64,000 nucleotides of DNA, taken from the NCBI RefSeq assembly GCF_052115385.1, contig NZ_JBFRGP010000016.1, positions 1 through 64,000 on the forward strand, read 5' to 3'. Shown piece by piece: positions 43,199-52,574 of the stretch. Numbering within the stretch: position 1 is the first letter of the stretch; each line of letters starts with the position of its first letter. The stretch comes from Dyella_D sp052115385 (GTDB taxonomy: Bacteria > Pseudomonadota > Gammaproteobacteria > Xanthomonadales > Rhodanobacteraceae). The notes under the pieces are model-generated. The model was not told where the DNA came from and did no database searches. It was given only the letters and a program-made list of their open reading frames with translations. The translations under genes were made by a program, and so were the position numbers.

Positions 43199-43525
43199 TT
43201 ACGGGCTCGCCGCGGCGCCGCCGCTCAGACACGAGCTCATGAACTTCTTGCGGTCGTCGCCCTTCAGGGTCTTGGCTTTCGTATCCGCATTGCAGGCTTT
43301 CATCTTTTCCTGCTGGGTCATCTTCGCCGGCGCGGCAGCTTCGCCCTTCAGGCAGGTGCTCATGAAGGTCTTGCGCTCGTCGCCCTTCTTGCCGGTCGCC
43401 TGCTTGTTGCAGTCGGTCATGCGCTGCTGCTGCGGGTTCTTGGCCTGCGGGGCAGCGGAAGCGGTGGCGGAAACGGCGAGGGCCAGGGCGAGGCTGGCGG
43501 CGGTCAGGCTGAAACGCAAGAACAT
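43199..43525 (-). CDS. PsiF-repeat periplasmic protein
   Basis: 108 residues from the ATG at 43525 (GGAGGG upstream). A signal peptide of about 25 residues (ending SATASAAP) is followed by two PsiF repeats, each with the pattern M..CN..A....GDERK.FMS.CLK/S. The E. coli homologue is induced by phosphate starvation, but the function is unknown. It acts in the periplasm. Confidence 0.9.
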   Translation of the reverse strand: MFLRFSLTAASLALALAVSATASAAPQAKNPQQQRMTDCNKQATGKKGDERKTFMSTCLKGEAAAPAKMTQQEKMKACNADTKAKTLKGDDRKKFMSSCLSGGAAASP

Positions 43526-43645
43526 GCGGGTACCCTCCTGGAATGGACCGGCGAGTGCCGGTGGGCGCAAGTCTATGCCTGTCGCCGCCGTTGGCTAGAG
43601 GGGGAACGCCGGGCGCGCGGCCCGGCGTTCATGCCCGGGCGGCGC

Positions 43646-45142
43646 TCAGGCCGCTTCCGCCTTCAGCTTGCGCGGGCCCTGCAGCAGGGCCTGGCGCACG
43701 TGGGAGACCACCAGGTCCACCTCGGCGCTGGTCACCTTGAAGTGCGGGGTGAAGCGCAGCGAATTGACGCCGCCATGGATCACGCCGACGCCGCGCTCGC
43801 GCATGTATTCCTCGATCGAGCCCGCGCCGTAGCACTTGAACTCCGGCGACAGCTCGCACGAGAACAGCAGGCCGGTGCCCTGCACCTTGGTGATCAGGCC
43901 GCCGAGTTCGTTCTTCAGCGCGTTGAGCTTGTCGACGAATTCCTTGCCGCGCTCGCGGATATTGCTGCGCACCTCGTCGGTCAGTTCATGCAGCGTGGCC
44001 AGCGCGACGTCGAGCGCGCGCGGGTTGGCGGTCATGGTGTTGCCGTAGATGCCCTTGCGGTACAGGCCCGCGGCGCGCTCGTTCACCGCCAGCACCGACA
44101 GCGGGTACTGGCCGGCGTTGAGCGCCTTGGAGAAGGTTTCCATGTCCGGCGCCGGCAGCTTTTCGAAGCCGGGGTAGTCGGTGAGCGAGAGCACGCCGTG
44201 CGCGCGCAGGCCGGCCTGGATCGAATCGATCAGCAGCATCGAGCCATGCGCTTCGGTCAGTTCGCGCGCGGCCTTGTAGAACTCCGGCGTCACCGCGCGG
44301 CCGGGATCGCCTTCGCCCATCACCGGTTCCAGAAACATCGCCTCGATAAACCAGCCGTGGCGGTCGGCATCGGCGAACGCGGCTTCGAGCTGCGCCACGT
44401 CGTACGGCGCCACCGTGATCAGCGTGTCCTCGTGGCGATAGCTGGCCAGGTGCTGCTGGTAGGTCTTGCGGGTGGAATCCGAATACAGCGCCGGTTTTTC
44501 GGTGCGGCCGTGGAAGGCACCCTTCACCGCGAGGCGTTTGATGCTGCGGCCGGCATAGCGCGCGCCCGGCTCGGTCATCGCCTTGGCGTTGACGTCGGCG
44601 ATGCGGCAGGCCAGCGAGACCGATTCGGAACCGGAGTTCAGGCACAGATAACGCGCATACGGATTGCCGCTGCGGTTGCGGCCGAGCTCGCGGTCCAGCG
44701 CCTGCGCGAAGCGCAGTTGCGAGACGTTCGGCGTCATCACGTTGGCCATCACCTGCGGCCGGCTCATCGCCGTGCGGATCGCCTCGTTGTTGTGGCCGAA
44801 GCCGAGCATGCCGTAGCCGCCGTTGTCGTGGATCACCGCGCCCTTCAGCGTGACCACCCACGGGCCGCGCGCGGCGGCGGGCAGGTAACGGTTGATGCCG
44901 TCGTCGGGATAGAAATTGACGAAGCCCGCCTGCGCCACGTGCAGTTGCTCGGCTTCGTCCAGCTTGAGGAAATCGCCCAGCTCCGCGCGCAGCGCGCGAT
45001 GCTGTTCGATCGCTTCGCCGATGGCCTGCGCCAGGTCGGGGTGGCTGGCGGCGAAGCGTTCGACGCTGGCGTCGTCCAGGCCGGTGGTCTGCGGCGCGCC
45101 GCCGAAATCGCGCAGTTCGCGCAGCTGATCGATCACACCCAT
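43646..45142 (-). CDS. Class III PLP-dependent aminotransferase
   Basis: 498 residues with GAGGAGG upstream of the ATG at 45142. PLP-fold markers are LNSGSESVSLACRIADVNAKAM (phosphate cup), FHGRTEKPALYS, EPVMGEGDPGRAVTPEFY, LLIDSIQAGLRAHG and the PLP Lys in METFSKALNAGQYPLS. The canonical DEVQ is replaced by DSIQ, so the substrate may differ from ornithine or GABA enzymes. The first 70 residues are an extra helical region. The substrate is not known. Confidence 0.85.
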   Translation of the reverse strand: MGVIDQLRELRDFGGAPQTTGLDDASVERFAASHPDLAQAIGEAIEQHRALRAELGDFLKLDEAEQLHVAQAGFVNFYPDDGINRYLPAAARGPWVVTLKGAVIHDNGGYGMLGFGHNNEAIRTAMSRPQVMANVMTPNVSQLRFAQALDRELGRNRSGNPYARYLCLNSGSESVSLACRIADVNAKAMTEPGARYAGRSIKRLAVKGAFHGRTEKPALYSDSTRKTYQQHLASYRHEDTLITVAPYDVAQLEAAFADADRHGWFIEAMFLEPVMGEGDPGRAVTPEFYKAARELTEAHGSMLLIDSIQAGLRAHGVLSLTDYPGFEKLPAPDMETFSKALNAGQYPLSVLAVNERAAGLYRKGIYGNTMTANPRALDVALATLHELTDEVRSNIRERGKEFVDKLNALKNELGGLITKVQGTGLLFSCELSPEFKCYGAGSIEEYMRERGVGVIHGGVNSLRFTPHFKVTSAEVDLVVSHVRQALLQGPRKLKAEAA

Positions 45143-45424
45143 GATGCTTCCTCCTCAAAGTACGCAGGGGCCATGGGGGATGGCGCGTCCTGCCAACATC
45201 GCGATGCATGCTTGGCGGGTCCGGTGACGATCAGGAATGCCCGCTCAGTCGTGCGTGCCGCGCAGGTTCGTGCGTCGGCGATCCACCGAGGATAACCCGC
45301 CTTTGTCGGCGCCGTAACCCCGGGGGAGGGGGCCGGATGACGGCTGTCACGTGCGCGGGCTGACGTTGGCGAATGCCCGCCAGGCCTTGCGATGCCTAGC
45401 ATTCTCGGCAAAGGAGGGAAGCCC

Positions 45425-46350
<926 letters not shown>

Positions 46351-46351
<1 letters not shown>

Positions 46352-47151
46352 TGAACGCCGTCTCTTCCGTCACCGCCATACCCGTCGCCTCCGCCGCCCG
46401 CGAAATGACCCGTGGCCGGGTGCTCGGCGCCTACCTGCAGGAAGCACGCGCCGAATGCCTGCGCTATCTGCGCAACCCGGGTTTCATGATCCCGACCCTG
46501 ATCCTGCCCACCGCGTTCTACCTGATGTTCGGCATCCTGCTCGGCCACGCCAACGGGCCCGAAGCACCGCGCTACCTGCTGGCGGCCTATGGCACCTTCG
46601 GCGTGATGTCGCCGGGCCTGTTCGGTTTCGGCGTGGCCTCGTCGATGGAGCGCGACAACGGCCTGCTCACGCTCAAGCGCGCGCTGCCGATGCCGCCCGG
46701 CGCGTATCTGCTCGGCAAGGTGGTGATGGCGATGTTCGCGGCGGCGGTGGTGTCCTGCGTGCTGGTGCTGCTGGCGACGCTGGTGGCGCACGTGCAGCTG
46801 TCCCCGGCGCAGATGGCCGCCCTGTTCGCCACCAACCTGTTCGGCTCGCTGCCGTTCTGCGCGATGGGCCTGATGCTGGGCATGCTGATCAAGGGCAGTG
46901 GCGCGCCGGGCATCGTCAACCTGATCTACCTGCCGATGGCCTTCATGTCCGGCCTGTGGTTCCCGCTCTCGCTGATGCCCAAGGCGGTGCAGCAGATCGC
47001 GCTGGCGCTGCCGCCGTATCACCTGAACCAGGTGGCGCTGGCTGCGGTGGGCCTGGGGCAGGGCGCGGTGTGGCCGCACGTGGCCACGCTGGCGGGCTTC
47101 AGCGCCGTCTTCCTGGCCATTGCCGCGCGCCGCCTGCGGCGCCATGGTTGA
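46351..47151 (+). CDS. ABC-2 type permease
   Basis: 266 residues, six membrane segments. The N-terminal line YLRNPGFMIPTLILPTAFYLMFGILLG and the late MAFMSGLWFPLSLMPKAVQQIALALPPYHL are typical of DrrB/YadH-like exporters. It is co-translated with the ATPase gene (TGATG overlap). A histidine kinase gene follows. Confidence 0.93.
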
Positions 47152-47256
47152 AGTAGCATGCAGGGGGCTGCGCAACCCGCGGTTGCGCAGCCCGTCATGA
47201 TGAATACCGTCGTCGCGCCAGCCGTCGCCGCGCGACCTGTGGGGAGGATCACCGCC

Positions 47257-48447
47257 ATGCTCAATCTGCTCCGCTCCTGGCTGACGCCGGCGCCGGATTC
47301 GCGTGTCGCGACGATCCAGCGGCAGGGCAAATCGGTGTGGGCCGAGGGCGTCCACCTGCTGTGGTCGGTGTGGGTATTCATCACGCCCGCCATGGGCAGC
47401 CACTACGACCTCAAGTGGCTGCTGCTCACGCTGCTGTCCTATCCGCTGTTCCTGATGCTGTTCGCCAAGTCGATGCTCGCTTCGCGGAGGGTCGCCCCGC
47501 GCTACGCGCTCGGCCTGATGGTGATGAGTATCGGGCTGGCGCCGTGGTATCCGAGCGGCATGGCGTATTTCATCTACGGCTGCGTGTCGTACAGCATGGC
47601 CAGCGCGAAGCGGATCGGACCGCTGCTGCTGCGCCTGCTGCTGGGCAACGCCGCCTATGTGGCGATGGCGGGAAGCGTCGGCTATCCGTGGCAGGCGCTG
47701 GTGTCCGTGCCGTGCATGACCATCATCATCGCCATCATCACCCACGTCGAGCGCATCGCGCACGAGAAGGACGTGGCGCTGAAGCTGTCGCAGGAAGAAG
47801 TGCGCCGCCTCGCCGCCACCGCCGAGCGCGAGCGCATCGGCCGCGACCTGCACGACCTGTTGGGACATACGCTGTCGCTGATCACGCTGAAGCTGGAGCT
47901 GTCGCGCAAGCTGTTCGACCGCGACACCGAAGCGGCCAAGCGCGAAGTGGCGGAAGCCGAGCGCGTCGCTCGCCACGCGCTGGCCGAGGTGCGTTCGGCG
48001 GTGACCGGCATCCGCGCCACCGACCTCGCCGCCGAACTGGCCGCGGCGCGCCTGCTGCTGGAATCTTCCCGCGTGCACCTGGATTACGTGGCGCCGCCCA
48101 CCGACCTGCCGGTGGAGATCGAGCGCGGCCTGTCGCTGATCTTGCGCGAGGCCGCGACCAATATCGCGCGCCATGCGCAGGCCAGCAGGGCGCGGATCGA
48201 TCTCGAACGCGATGCCTACACGCTGCGCCTGCGGGTGAGCGACGACGGCCGCGGCGGTGTCGGCGACGACGGCAATGGCTTGTGCGGCATGCGCGAACGC
48301 GTGCGTGCGCTGGGTGGCCTGCTGAGCATCGAATCGCCGCGCGGCCGCGGCACCGTGCTGCTGATCACCGTGCCCCTGCCGCAGCCGAAACTGCTGCCGA
48401 CCGCCGCGCCGATCAGCGCCCCCCGGCAGCAGTCCACGAGCGTGTGA
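47257..48447 (+). CDS. DesK-type sensor histidine kinase 1
   Basis: 396 residues from the ATG at 47257, which has GGGGAGG 9 bases upstream; earlier in-frame ATGs lack a ribosome site. Five or six membrane helices sense the membrane or a ligand. The HisKA_3 domain has the phosphorylated His in RERIGRDLHDLLGHTLSL, and the ATPase domain has REAATNIARHAQA, DDGRGG and GNGLCGMRERV. It overlaps the second kinase by one base. Confidence 0.92.
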   Translation: MLNLLRSWLTPAPDSRVATIQRQGKSVWAEGVHLLWSVWVFITPAMGSHYDLKWLLLTLLSYPLFLMLFAKSMLASRRVAPRYALGLMVMSIGLAPWYPSGMAYFIYGCVSYSMASAKRIGPLLLRLLLGNAAYVAMAGSVGYPWQALVSVPCMTIIIAIITHVERIAHEKDVALKLSQEEVRRLAATAERERIGRDLHDLLGHTLSLITLKLELSRKLFDRDTEAAKREVAEAERVARHALAEVRSAVTGIRATDLAAELAAARLLLESSRVHLDYVAPPTDLPVEIERGLSLILREAATNIARHAQASRARIDLERDAYTLRLRVSDDGRGGVGDDGNGLCGMRERVRALGGLLSIESPRGRGTVLLITVPLPQPKLLPTAAPISAPRQQSTSV

Positions 48448-49607
48448 TGCGCCTGCCGTTCAAGCCCGCACCGGATTCGTTGTACGTCCAGCTGCGCTCG
48501 CCGGTGTTCGTGGCGCGTTCGGCGCTGGGCCAGGCGGCCTGGATCGTGATGCTGCCGCTGGTGCCGCTGGGTACCCACGGCTTCGCCTGGTCGTGGTTCG
48601 CGCCGACGCTGCTGAGCATGCTGGTGTTCCTCTACCTGCATGTGCACGTGTATTTCGGGCCGACGCGGCGCCTGCCCTGGTACGTCGCCGGCATGGCGGC
48701 GATGGGGCTGGGCTTGTGGATGGTCAATCCGATGGGCTTCGGCTACGTGATCACCGCATGCACGGCCTTGTCGGTGACGCCTTCTTTCCGGCTGTGGCTG
48801 CGCGGTGCCGCGTCGTTGATCCTGGTGTCGATGGCGGTGGCGTGGATGTGGGTGGACGTGCCGCTGTGGATCATGCTGGTGGTATCGGTGGCCGGCGTCC
48901 TCGGCGGCCTCAGCAACTTTCACTACATCAACAATCTGCGCAAGGACGCCGACCTGCGCCTGTCGCAGATGGAAGTACGGCGCCTGGCCATGCTGGCCGA
49001 GCGCGAGCGCATCGGCCGCGACCTGCACGATCTGCTGGGGCATACGCTGTCGCTGGTGGCGATCAAGTCCGAGCTGGCACGGCGCCTGGCGCTGGAAGAT
49101 CCGCCGCGCGCGCAGCGCGAAATGGCCGAAGTGGAACGCGTGGCACGCCATGCACTGGCCGAGGTGCGCGCCGCCGTGACCGGCATGCGCCGCAGCGATC
49201 TGGCCTCGGAAATCATCTCCGCACGGCTGATGCTGGAAGCATCCGGGGTAGGTTTCGAAGGTGAACTGCCAGAAGGTTTCGCACTGTCGCCCGCCATCGA
49301 GGCAGCCTTGGCCCTGGTGCTGCGCGAGGCGGTCACCAATATCCATCGCCACGCCCGCGCCAGCGCGGCCAGCGTGCGTTTCGTCCACGACAAGACAAGG
49401 TTCCAGATGCAGATCAGCGATAACGGTTGCGGCGGACTGGCCGCGCACGGCAACGGCGTCAGCGGCATGCGCGAGCGCGTGCGGGCCCTGGGCGGCAGCC
49501 TGGAGATCGATTCGCCGAAACGGCACGGCACCTGCCTGCGCATCGCGGTGCCGCTGGCCAAGCCGGCCATGGCTGCAGCGCTGAGCCTGCCGGAGAGCGC
49601 CGCATGA
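48447..49607 (+). CDS. DesK-type sensor histidine kinase 2
   Basis: 386 residues; the start overlaps the stop of kinase 1 (TGATG). Same architecture: membrane sensor part, then RERIGRDLHDLLGHTLSLVA, REAVTNIHRHARA, NGCGG and GNGVSGMRERVRALGG. It is clearly a paralogue of kinase 1 with a different sensor part, and both keep all catalytic residues. It overlaps the response regulator by 4 bases. Confidence 0.92.
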   Translation: MRLPFKPAPDSLYVQLRSPVFVARSALGQAAWIVMLPLVPLGTHGFAWSWFAPTLLSMLVFLYLHVHVYFGPTRRLPWYVAGMAAMGLGLWMVNPMGFGYVITACTALSVTPSFRLWLRGAASLILVSMAVAWMWVDVPLWIMLVVSVAGVLGGLSNFHYINNLRKDADLRLSQMEVRRLAMLAERERIGRDLHDLLGHTLSLVAIKSELARRLALEDPPRAQREMAEVERVARHALAEVRAAVTGMRRSDLASEIISARLMLEASGVGFEGELPEGFALSPAIEAALALVLREAVTNIHRHARASAASVRFVHDKTRFQMQISDNGCGGLAAHGNGVSGMRERVRALGGSLEIDSPKRHGTCLRIAVPLAKPAMAAALSLPESAA

Positions 49608-50206
49608 TCCGCGTGCTGCTGGCCGAAGACCAGGCGATGGTGCGCGGCGCGCTGACCGCGCTGTTGAATCTGGAGTCGGATATCGAAGTGCTCGGTTCCG
49701 CCGCGGACGGCGAAGCCGCGTGGCGCGAACTGCAGCGGCTGAAGCCCGACGTGCTGGTCACCGATATCGAAATGCCGGGCATCACCGGCCTGGAACTGGC
49801 CCAGCGCATCCAGCGCCACGAATTGCCGATGAAGGTGATCATCGTGACCACCTTCGCGCGCCCCGGCTTCCTGCGCCGCGCGCTGGATGCGGGCGTGTCC
49901 GGTTATCTGCTGAAGGATGCGCCGGCCGAGAACCTGGCCGAGGCGCTGCGCATGGTCCATCGCGGCGGGCGCGCGATCGATCCGCAGCTCGCGCTGGAAG
50001 CGTGGTCGGAAGCCGACCCCTTGAACGACCGCGAGCGGCAGGTGCTGCGCCTGGCGGGCGAGGGACAGTCGGCGAGCGAGATCGCCGCGCAGTTGAATCT
50101 CTCGCACGGCACGGTGCGCAATTATCTTTCCGAGGCGATCGGCAAATTGGGCGTGGCCAATCGCATCGAGGCGTATCGGCTCGCGCGCCAGAAAGGCTGG
50201 CTGTAA
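49604..50206 (+). CDS. NarL/DesR-type response regulator
   Basis: 200 residues. The receiver domain has acidic pocket ED near residues 8-9, phospho-acceptor Asp in VLVTDIEMPG near 54, Thr in IVTTFAR and Lys in YLLKDAP. The LuxR helix-turn-helix (LNDRERQVLRLAGEGQSASE, IAAQLNLSHGTVRNYL) is at the C terminus. It should control the upstream ABC operon under input from both kinases. Confidence 0.94.
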   Translation: MIRVLLAEDQAMVRGALTALLNLESDIEVLGSAADGEAAWRELQRLKPDVLVTDIEMPGITGLELAQRIQRHELPMKVIIVTTFARPGFLRRALDAGVSGYLLKDAPAENLAEALRMVHRGGRAIDPQLALEAWSEADPLNDRERQVLRLAGEGQSASEIAAQLNLSHGTVRNYLSEAIGKLGVANRIEAYRLARQKGWL

Positions 50207-50234
50207 GAATTATTCGTACGCGTTAAAAAAATGC

Positions 50235-50263
50235 TTGCGCAGATAATCTCGCTCGCGTAATGT
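50235..50263 (+). promoter_or_regulatory. Candidate promoter of the small ORF / tRNA-like region
   Basis: TTGCGC and TAATGT separated by 17 bases, 57 bases before the small ORF at 50320. It lies in the only AT-richer patch after the response regulator gene. Confidence 0.4.
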
Positions 50264-50319
50264 TCGCGCCTTCGCCAATACCGGCGATGTGCATTAACTG
50301 AAAAGGCCAGGATCAAACC

Positions 50320-50424
50320 ATGTCGTTCCATCCCACCCACCGCCTGCTGCCCTCGCGCGATAAGCGCGACGAACAGCCGTGCATGCGGCGGACGAAGGAC
50401 GACCGTTTCATCCACACCGACTGA
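50320..50424 (+). CDS. Possible 34-residue leader peptide
   Basis: ATG at 50320 preceded by CCAGGATC gives a 34-residue, strongly basic and His-rich peptide (MSFHPTHRLLPSRDKRDEQP and on, ending RFIHTD). A 9-bp hairpin (GGAGATCGG/CCGATCTCC, 50439-50461) and a terminator follow within 50 bases. The order is that of an attenuated leader. Coding is suggested by the ribosome site only. Confidence 0.35.
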   Translation: MSFHPTHRLLPSRDKRDEQPCMRRTKDDRFIHTD

Positions 50425-50473
50425 TCTCACGCTTGCGCGGAGATCGGTCACCCCGATCTCCCGAGGCAAGGCG

Positions 50474-50505
50474 AACGCCCTCGGGTCACCACCCGGGGGC
50501 GTTTT
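50474..50505 (+). terminator. Terminator/attenuator after the small ORF
   Basis: AACGCCC-T-CGGGT pairs with ACCCG-G-GGGCGTT around CACC and is followed by TTGTTT. It lies 350 bases before the tRNA-like elements, so it either ends the small transcript or controls read-through towards them. Confidence 0.7.
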
Positions 50506-50856
50506 GTTTCTGGCGTTCGCAGGGAAGAGTTCATGCACCGAAAGGTGATGACAAAACCGATCATCGGAAGACCACTTCCGCCCTGAAGCATCCGGCCGCG
50601 CCCCGGCCGAGGCAGGGGCGACCGCGAGCGGCGCAGGGATGCGCTGTGCCTTGATGCTTCGGCACGGGCGGGCGGGTGATCGGCAGTGTCTCAACAGGAT
50701 TCGGGTGCGTTGCACCCACACGCATGACCGGTTGGCGACAGCCGGCCATACGAAGCATCGCCACGACAGGCTCCAGCGGTACGGGTTCCCACGCCCGTCC
50801 GGTGCGCGCGGCTTTGCCGGCAGCGTATGCCGGGCCTGCACGTTCGGTGTTTCGCA
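50506..50856. other. Intergenic, possible leader RNA before the tRNA-like elements
   Basis: No convincing ORF. Short self-complementary pieces are visible, such as GGGTGC-GTT-GCACCC near 50703 and ACGGG-TTCCCACG-CCCGT near 50781, the latter shaped like a T arm. They could be parts of a further decayed tRNA-like unit, but no full cloverleaf can be drawn. Confidence 0.3.
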
Positions 50857-50930
50857 AAGACGTTAGCTCAGTCGGGAAGAGCATTGGCTTCGTATGCCAT
50901 TGGACGCCGGTTCGAATCCGGCACGTCGCC
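50857..50930 (+). tRNA. tRNA-like element 1, Thr(CGT)-like, no CCA
   Basis: D arm GCTC/GAGC, anticodon stem TGGC/GCCA with loop TTCGTAT (CGT), and T arm GCCGG TTCGAAT CCGGC are clear. The acceptor strands AAGACGT and ACGTCGC pair only at the inner five positions, and the top two pairs are mismatched. CCA is not encoded, whereas the two regular tRNAs in this window have it. It is either a pseudo-tRNA or a functional tRNA-like RNA belonging to the rtcB locus. Confidence 0.6.
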
Positions 50931-50931
50931 G

Positions 50932-51005
50932 ATTTGGATAGCTCAGACGGGTAGAGCACCGGCATCGGATGCCGGCTGTCGCGGGTTCGAATCCCGCTCC
51001 AAGAC
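50932..51005 (+). tRNA. tRNA-like element 2, Pro(CGG)-like, no CCA
   Basis: It begins one base after element 1 ends. Acceptor ATTTGGA/TCCAAGA pairs at six of seven positions including one G-U. D arm GCTC/GAGC, anticodon stem CCGGC/GCCGG with loop ATCGGAT (CGG) and T arm GCGGG TTCGAAT CCCGC are perfect. It lacks CCA and lacks the usual proline-tRNA identity bases seen in the tRNA-Pro at 33086. A GGGAGC-GCAA-GCTCCC hairpin follows at 51009-51024. Confidence 0.6.
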
Positions 51006-51024
51006 ACCGGGAGCGCAAGCTCCC

Positions 51025-51395
51025 TCACCAGGAAGCGCCCCGTGCGGCGCCGATGGTTTCATCAAGGACGATGAGTCATCGACACCGCAGCAGAAGCCAC
51101 GCCGGAGCGTCGACCCGAGAGCGGGCGGACGGTCGCCGGCAAGCGGACGGTTCGCCGTGCCGCGGACAGCGTCCGTCTCCCCGGGGGAGGCGCGACGGTC
51201 CCGCGTCGCCAACGCCAGGGGTGCTTCCACCTTATTAATCAAAGCGGCCATGAAAATGCCTATGGCCGATTATCCCGCAAGGGAGGGCGAACTGCGCCCA
51301 TCGATTATCAAGCAGGTTTTTCGCGCGCCGTGGACTGCTCGTGCGAAAAGCATTAATCAAGGCAGGCCGAATTACGGGATAAAGGAGTCATTCCC
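51025..51395 (+). promoter_or_regulatory. Leader/control region upstream of slipin and rtcB
   Basis: No ORF is supported. The last 165 bases are AT-richer and contain ATTAATCAA-type direct repeats at about 51235, 51302 (degenerate) and 51353. A 7-bp stem CGGCCAT/ATGGCCG lies at 51245-51268. I see no good sigma-54 -24/-12 element, which the Rtc system of enterics would have, and no rtcR gene nearby. Confidence 0.35.
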
Positions 51396-52520
51396 ATGTT
51401 ATGGATCAAGCAAATCGTGGTCGGCGACGGCGAGCGCGGTTTGCTGTACCGCAACCGTCGACTGCAGCGCGTGCTCGCCCCGGGCCTGTACCGCTGTTTC
51501 GATCCGCTCGGCCGCGTCGCGGTCGTCCTGCACAACGTGGCGCGCGCGGAGTACGCCGGCAGCGATGCCGAGGTGCTGCTGGCGGGCATGGATACGCGGT
51601 TGGCGCCGCGCTTCCTGATTGCCGACGTCGGCGTGGACCAGGTCGGCCTGGTACTGAAGAACGGCAAGCTCGAAGACGTGCTGGCGCCGGGTACCCGCAA
51701 GCTGTACTGGAAAGAGCTGGTGCCGGTGGAACTGCGCCTGGTGCCGCTGGCCGGCACGCTGGAAGTGCAGGCCGACGTGGTCAATCGCCTGCGCCAGCTC
51801 GGTGTGCTGTCGAAAGTCGCCCTGGCGGTCGAGGTACCGGCGGAAGCGGCCGGCCTGCTGTTCCTGGACGGCAAGCTGGTGCGCACCCTGGCGCCGGGCA
51901 GCTACGCGTTCTGGCAATTCCGCAAGAACGTGGCCGCCGAGGTGATCGACCTGCGCGTGCAGTCGCTGGAAGTGTCGGGCCAGGAACTGCTGACCCGCGA
52001 CAAGGTGAGCCTGCGCGTGAACCTGGCCGCCAGCCTGCGCGTGACCGACCCGGTCGCCGCGCGTACCAAGGTGGCCAAGTACGCCGACTACATCTATCGC
52101 GAGCTGCAGTACGGCCTGCGCAAGGCGGTGTCGGTCAAGACGCTGGACGAACTGCTCGGCGACAAGGCCTCGCTCGATGCCGACATCTTCGCCTACGTGT
52201 ACAGCCGCGTGGCCGAGCTGGGCGTGGAAGTGCTCGGGGTCGGCATCAAGGACGTGATCCTGCCGGGCGAGATGAAGGAGATCCTCAACAGCGTGGTGCA
52301 GGCGGAGAAGGCGGCCCAGGCCAACGTGATCCGCCGCCGCGAGGAGGCGAACGCCACGCGTTCCCTGCTCAACACCGCCAGGCTGATCGAGGAGAGTCCG
52401 GTGCTGATGCGCCTGAAGGAATTGGAGGCGCTGGAGAAGGTCACCGAGAAGATCGACAAGCTCACTGTGTTCGGCGGCCTGGATGGCGTGCTGAGGCAGC
52501 TGGTTACGTTGAAGGAGTAA
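51396..52520 (+). CDS. Slipin-family SPFH protein
   Basis: 374 residues with AAGGAG 8 bases before the ATG. The SPFH/band-7 domain (about 130-300) shows EVIDLRVQSLEVSGQELLTRD, KVSLRVNLAASLRVTDP and LGVEVLGVGIKDVILPGEM, followed by a coiled-coil oligomerisation tail rich in Glu, Lys and Ala. The first 120 residues are an unusual repeat of the same half-domain (LYRNRRLQRVLAPGLY, LVLKNGKLEDVLAPGTR, LLFLDGKLVRTLAPGSY). There is no clear membrane anchor. Slipins are often encoded next to RtcB, as here (54 bases apart). Confidence 0.9.
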   Translation: MLWIKQIVVGDGERGLLYRNRRLQRVLAPGLYRCFDPLGRVAVVLHNVARAEYAGSDAEVLLAGMDTRLAPRFLIADVGVDQVGLVLKNGKLEDVLAPGTRKLYWKELVPVELRLVPLAGTLEVQADVVNRLRQLGVLSKVALAVEVPAEAAGLLFLDGKLVRTLAPGSYAFWQFRKNVAAEVIDLRVQSLEVSGQELLTRDKVSLRVNLAASLRVTDPVAARTKVAKYADYIYRELQYGLRKAVSVKTLDELLGDKASLDADIFAYVYSRVAELGVEVLGVGIKDVILPGEMKEILNSVVQAEKAAQANVIRRREEANATRSLLNTARLIEESPVLMRLKELEALEKVTEKIDKLTVFGGLDGVLRQLVTLKE

Positions 52521-52574
52521 AACACCGGTGCGGCACAGGGAAGCGCTGCATCGGCCCCATCAGGAATCAAGGAC

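Noticed and set aside
43631..45295. 554-codon frame opposite the class III aminotransferase
   Set aside because: Antisense shadow without motifs; the minus-strand enzyme has all PLP-fold signatures.
50561..51028. 155-codon minus-strand frame with SGIRTRDSRHPMPVLYPSEL
   Set aside because: Same artefact: antisense translation of the tRNA-like elements.
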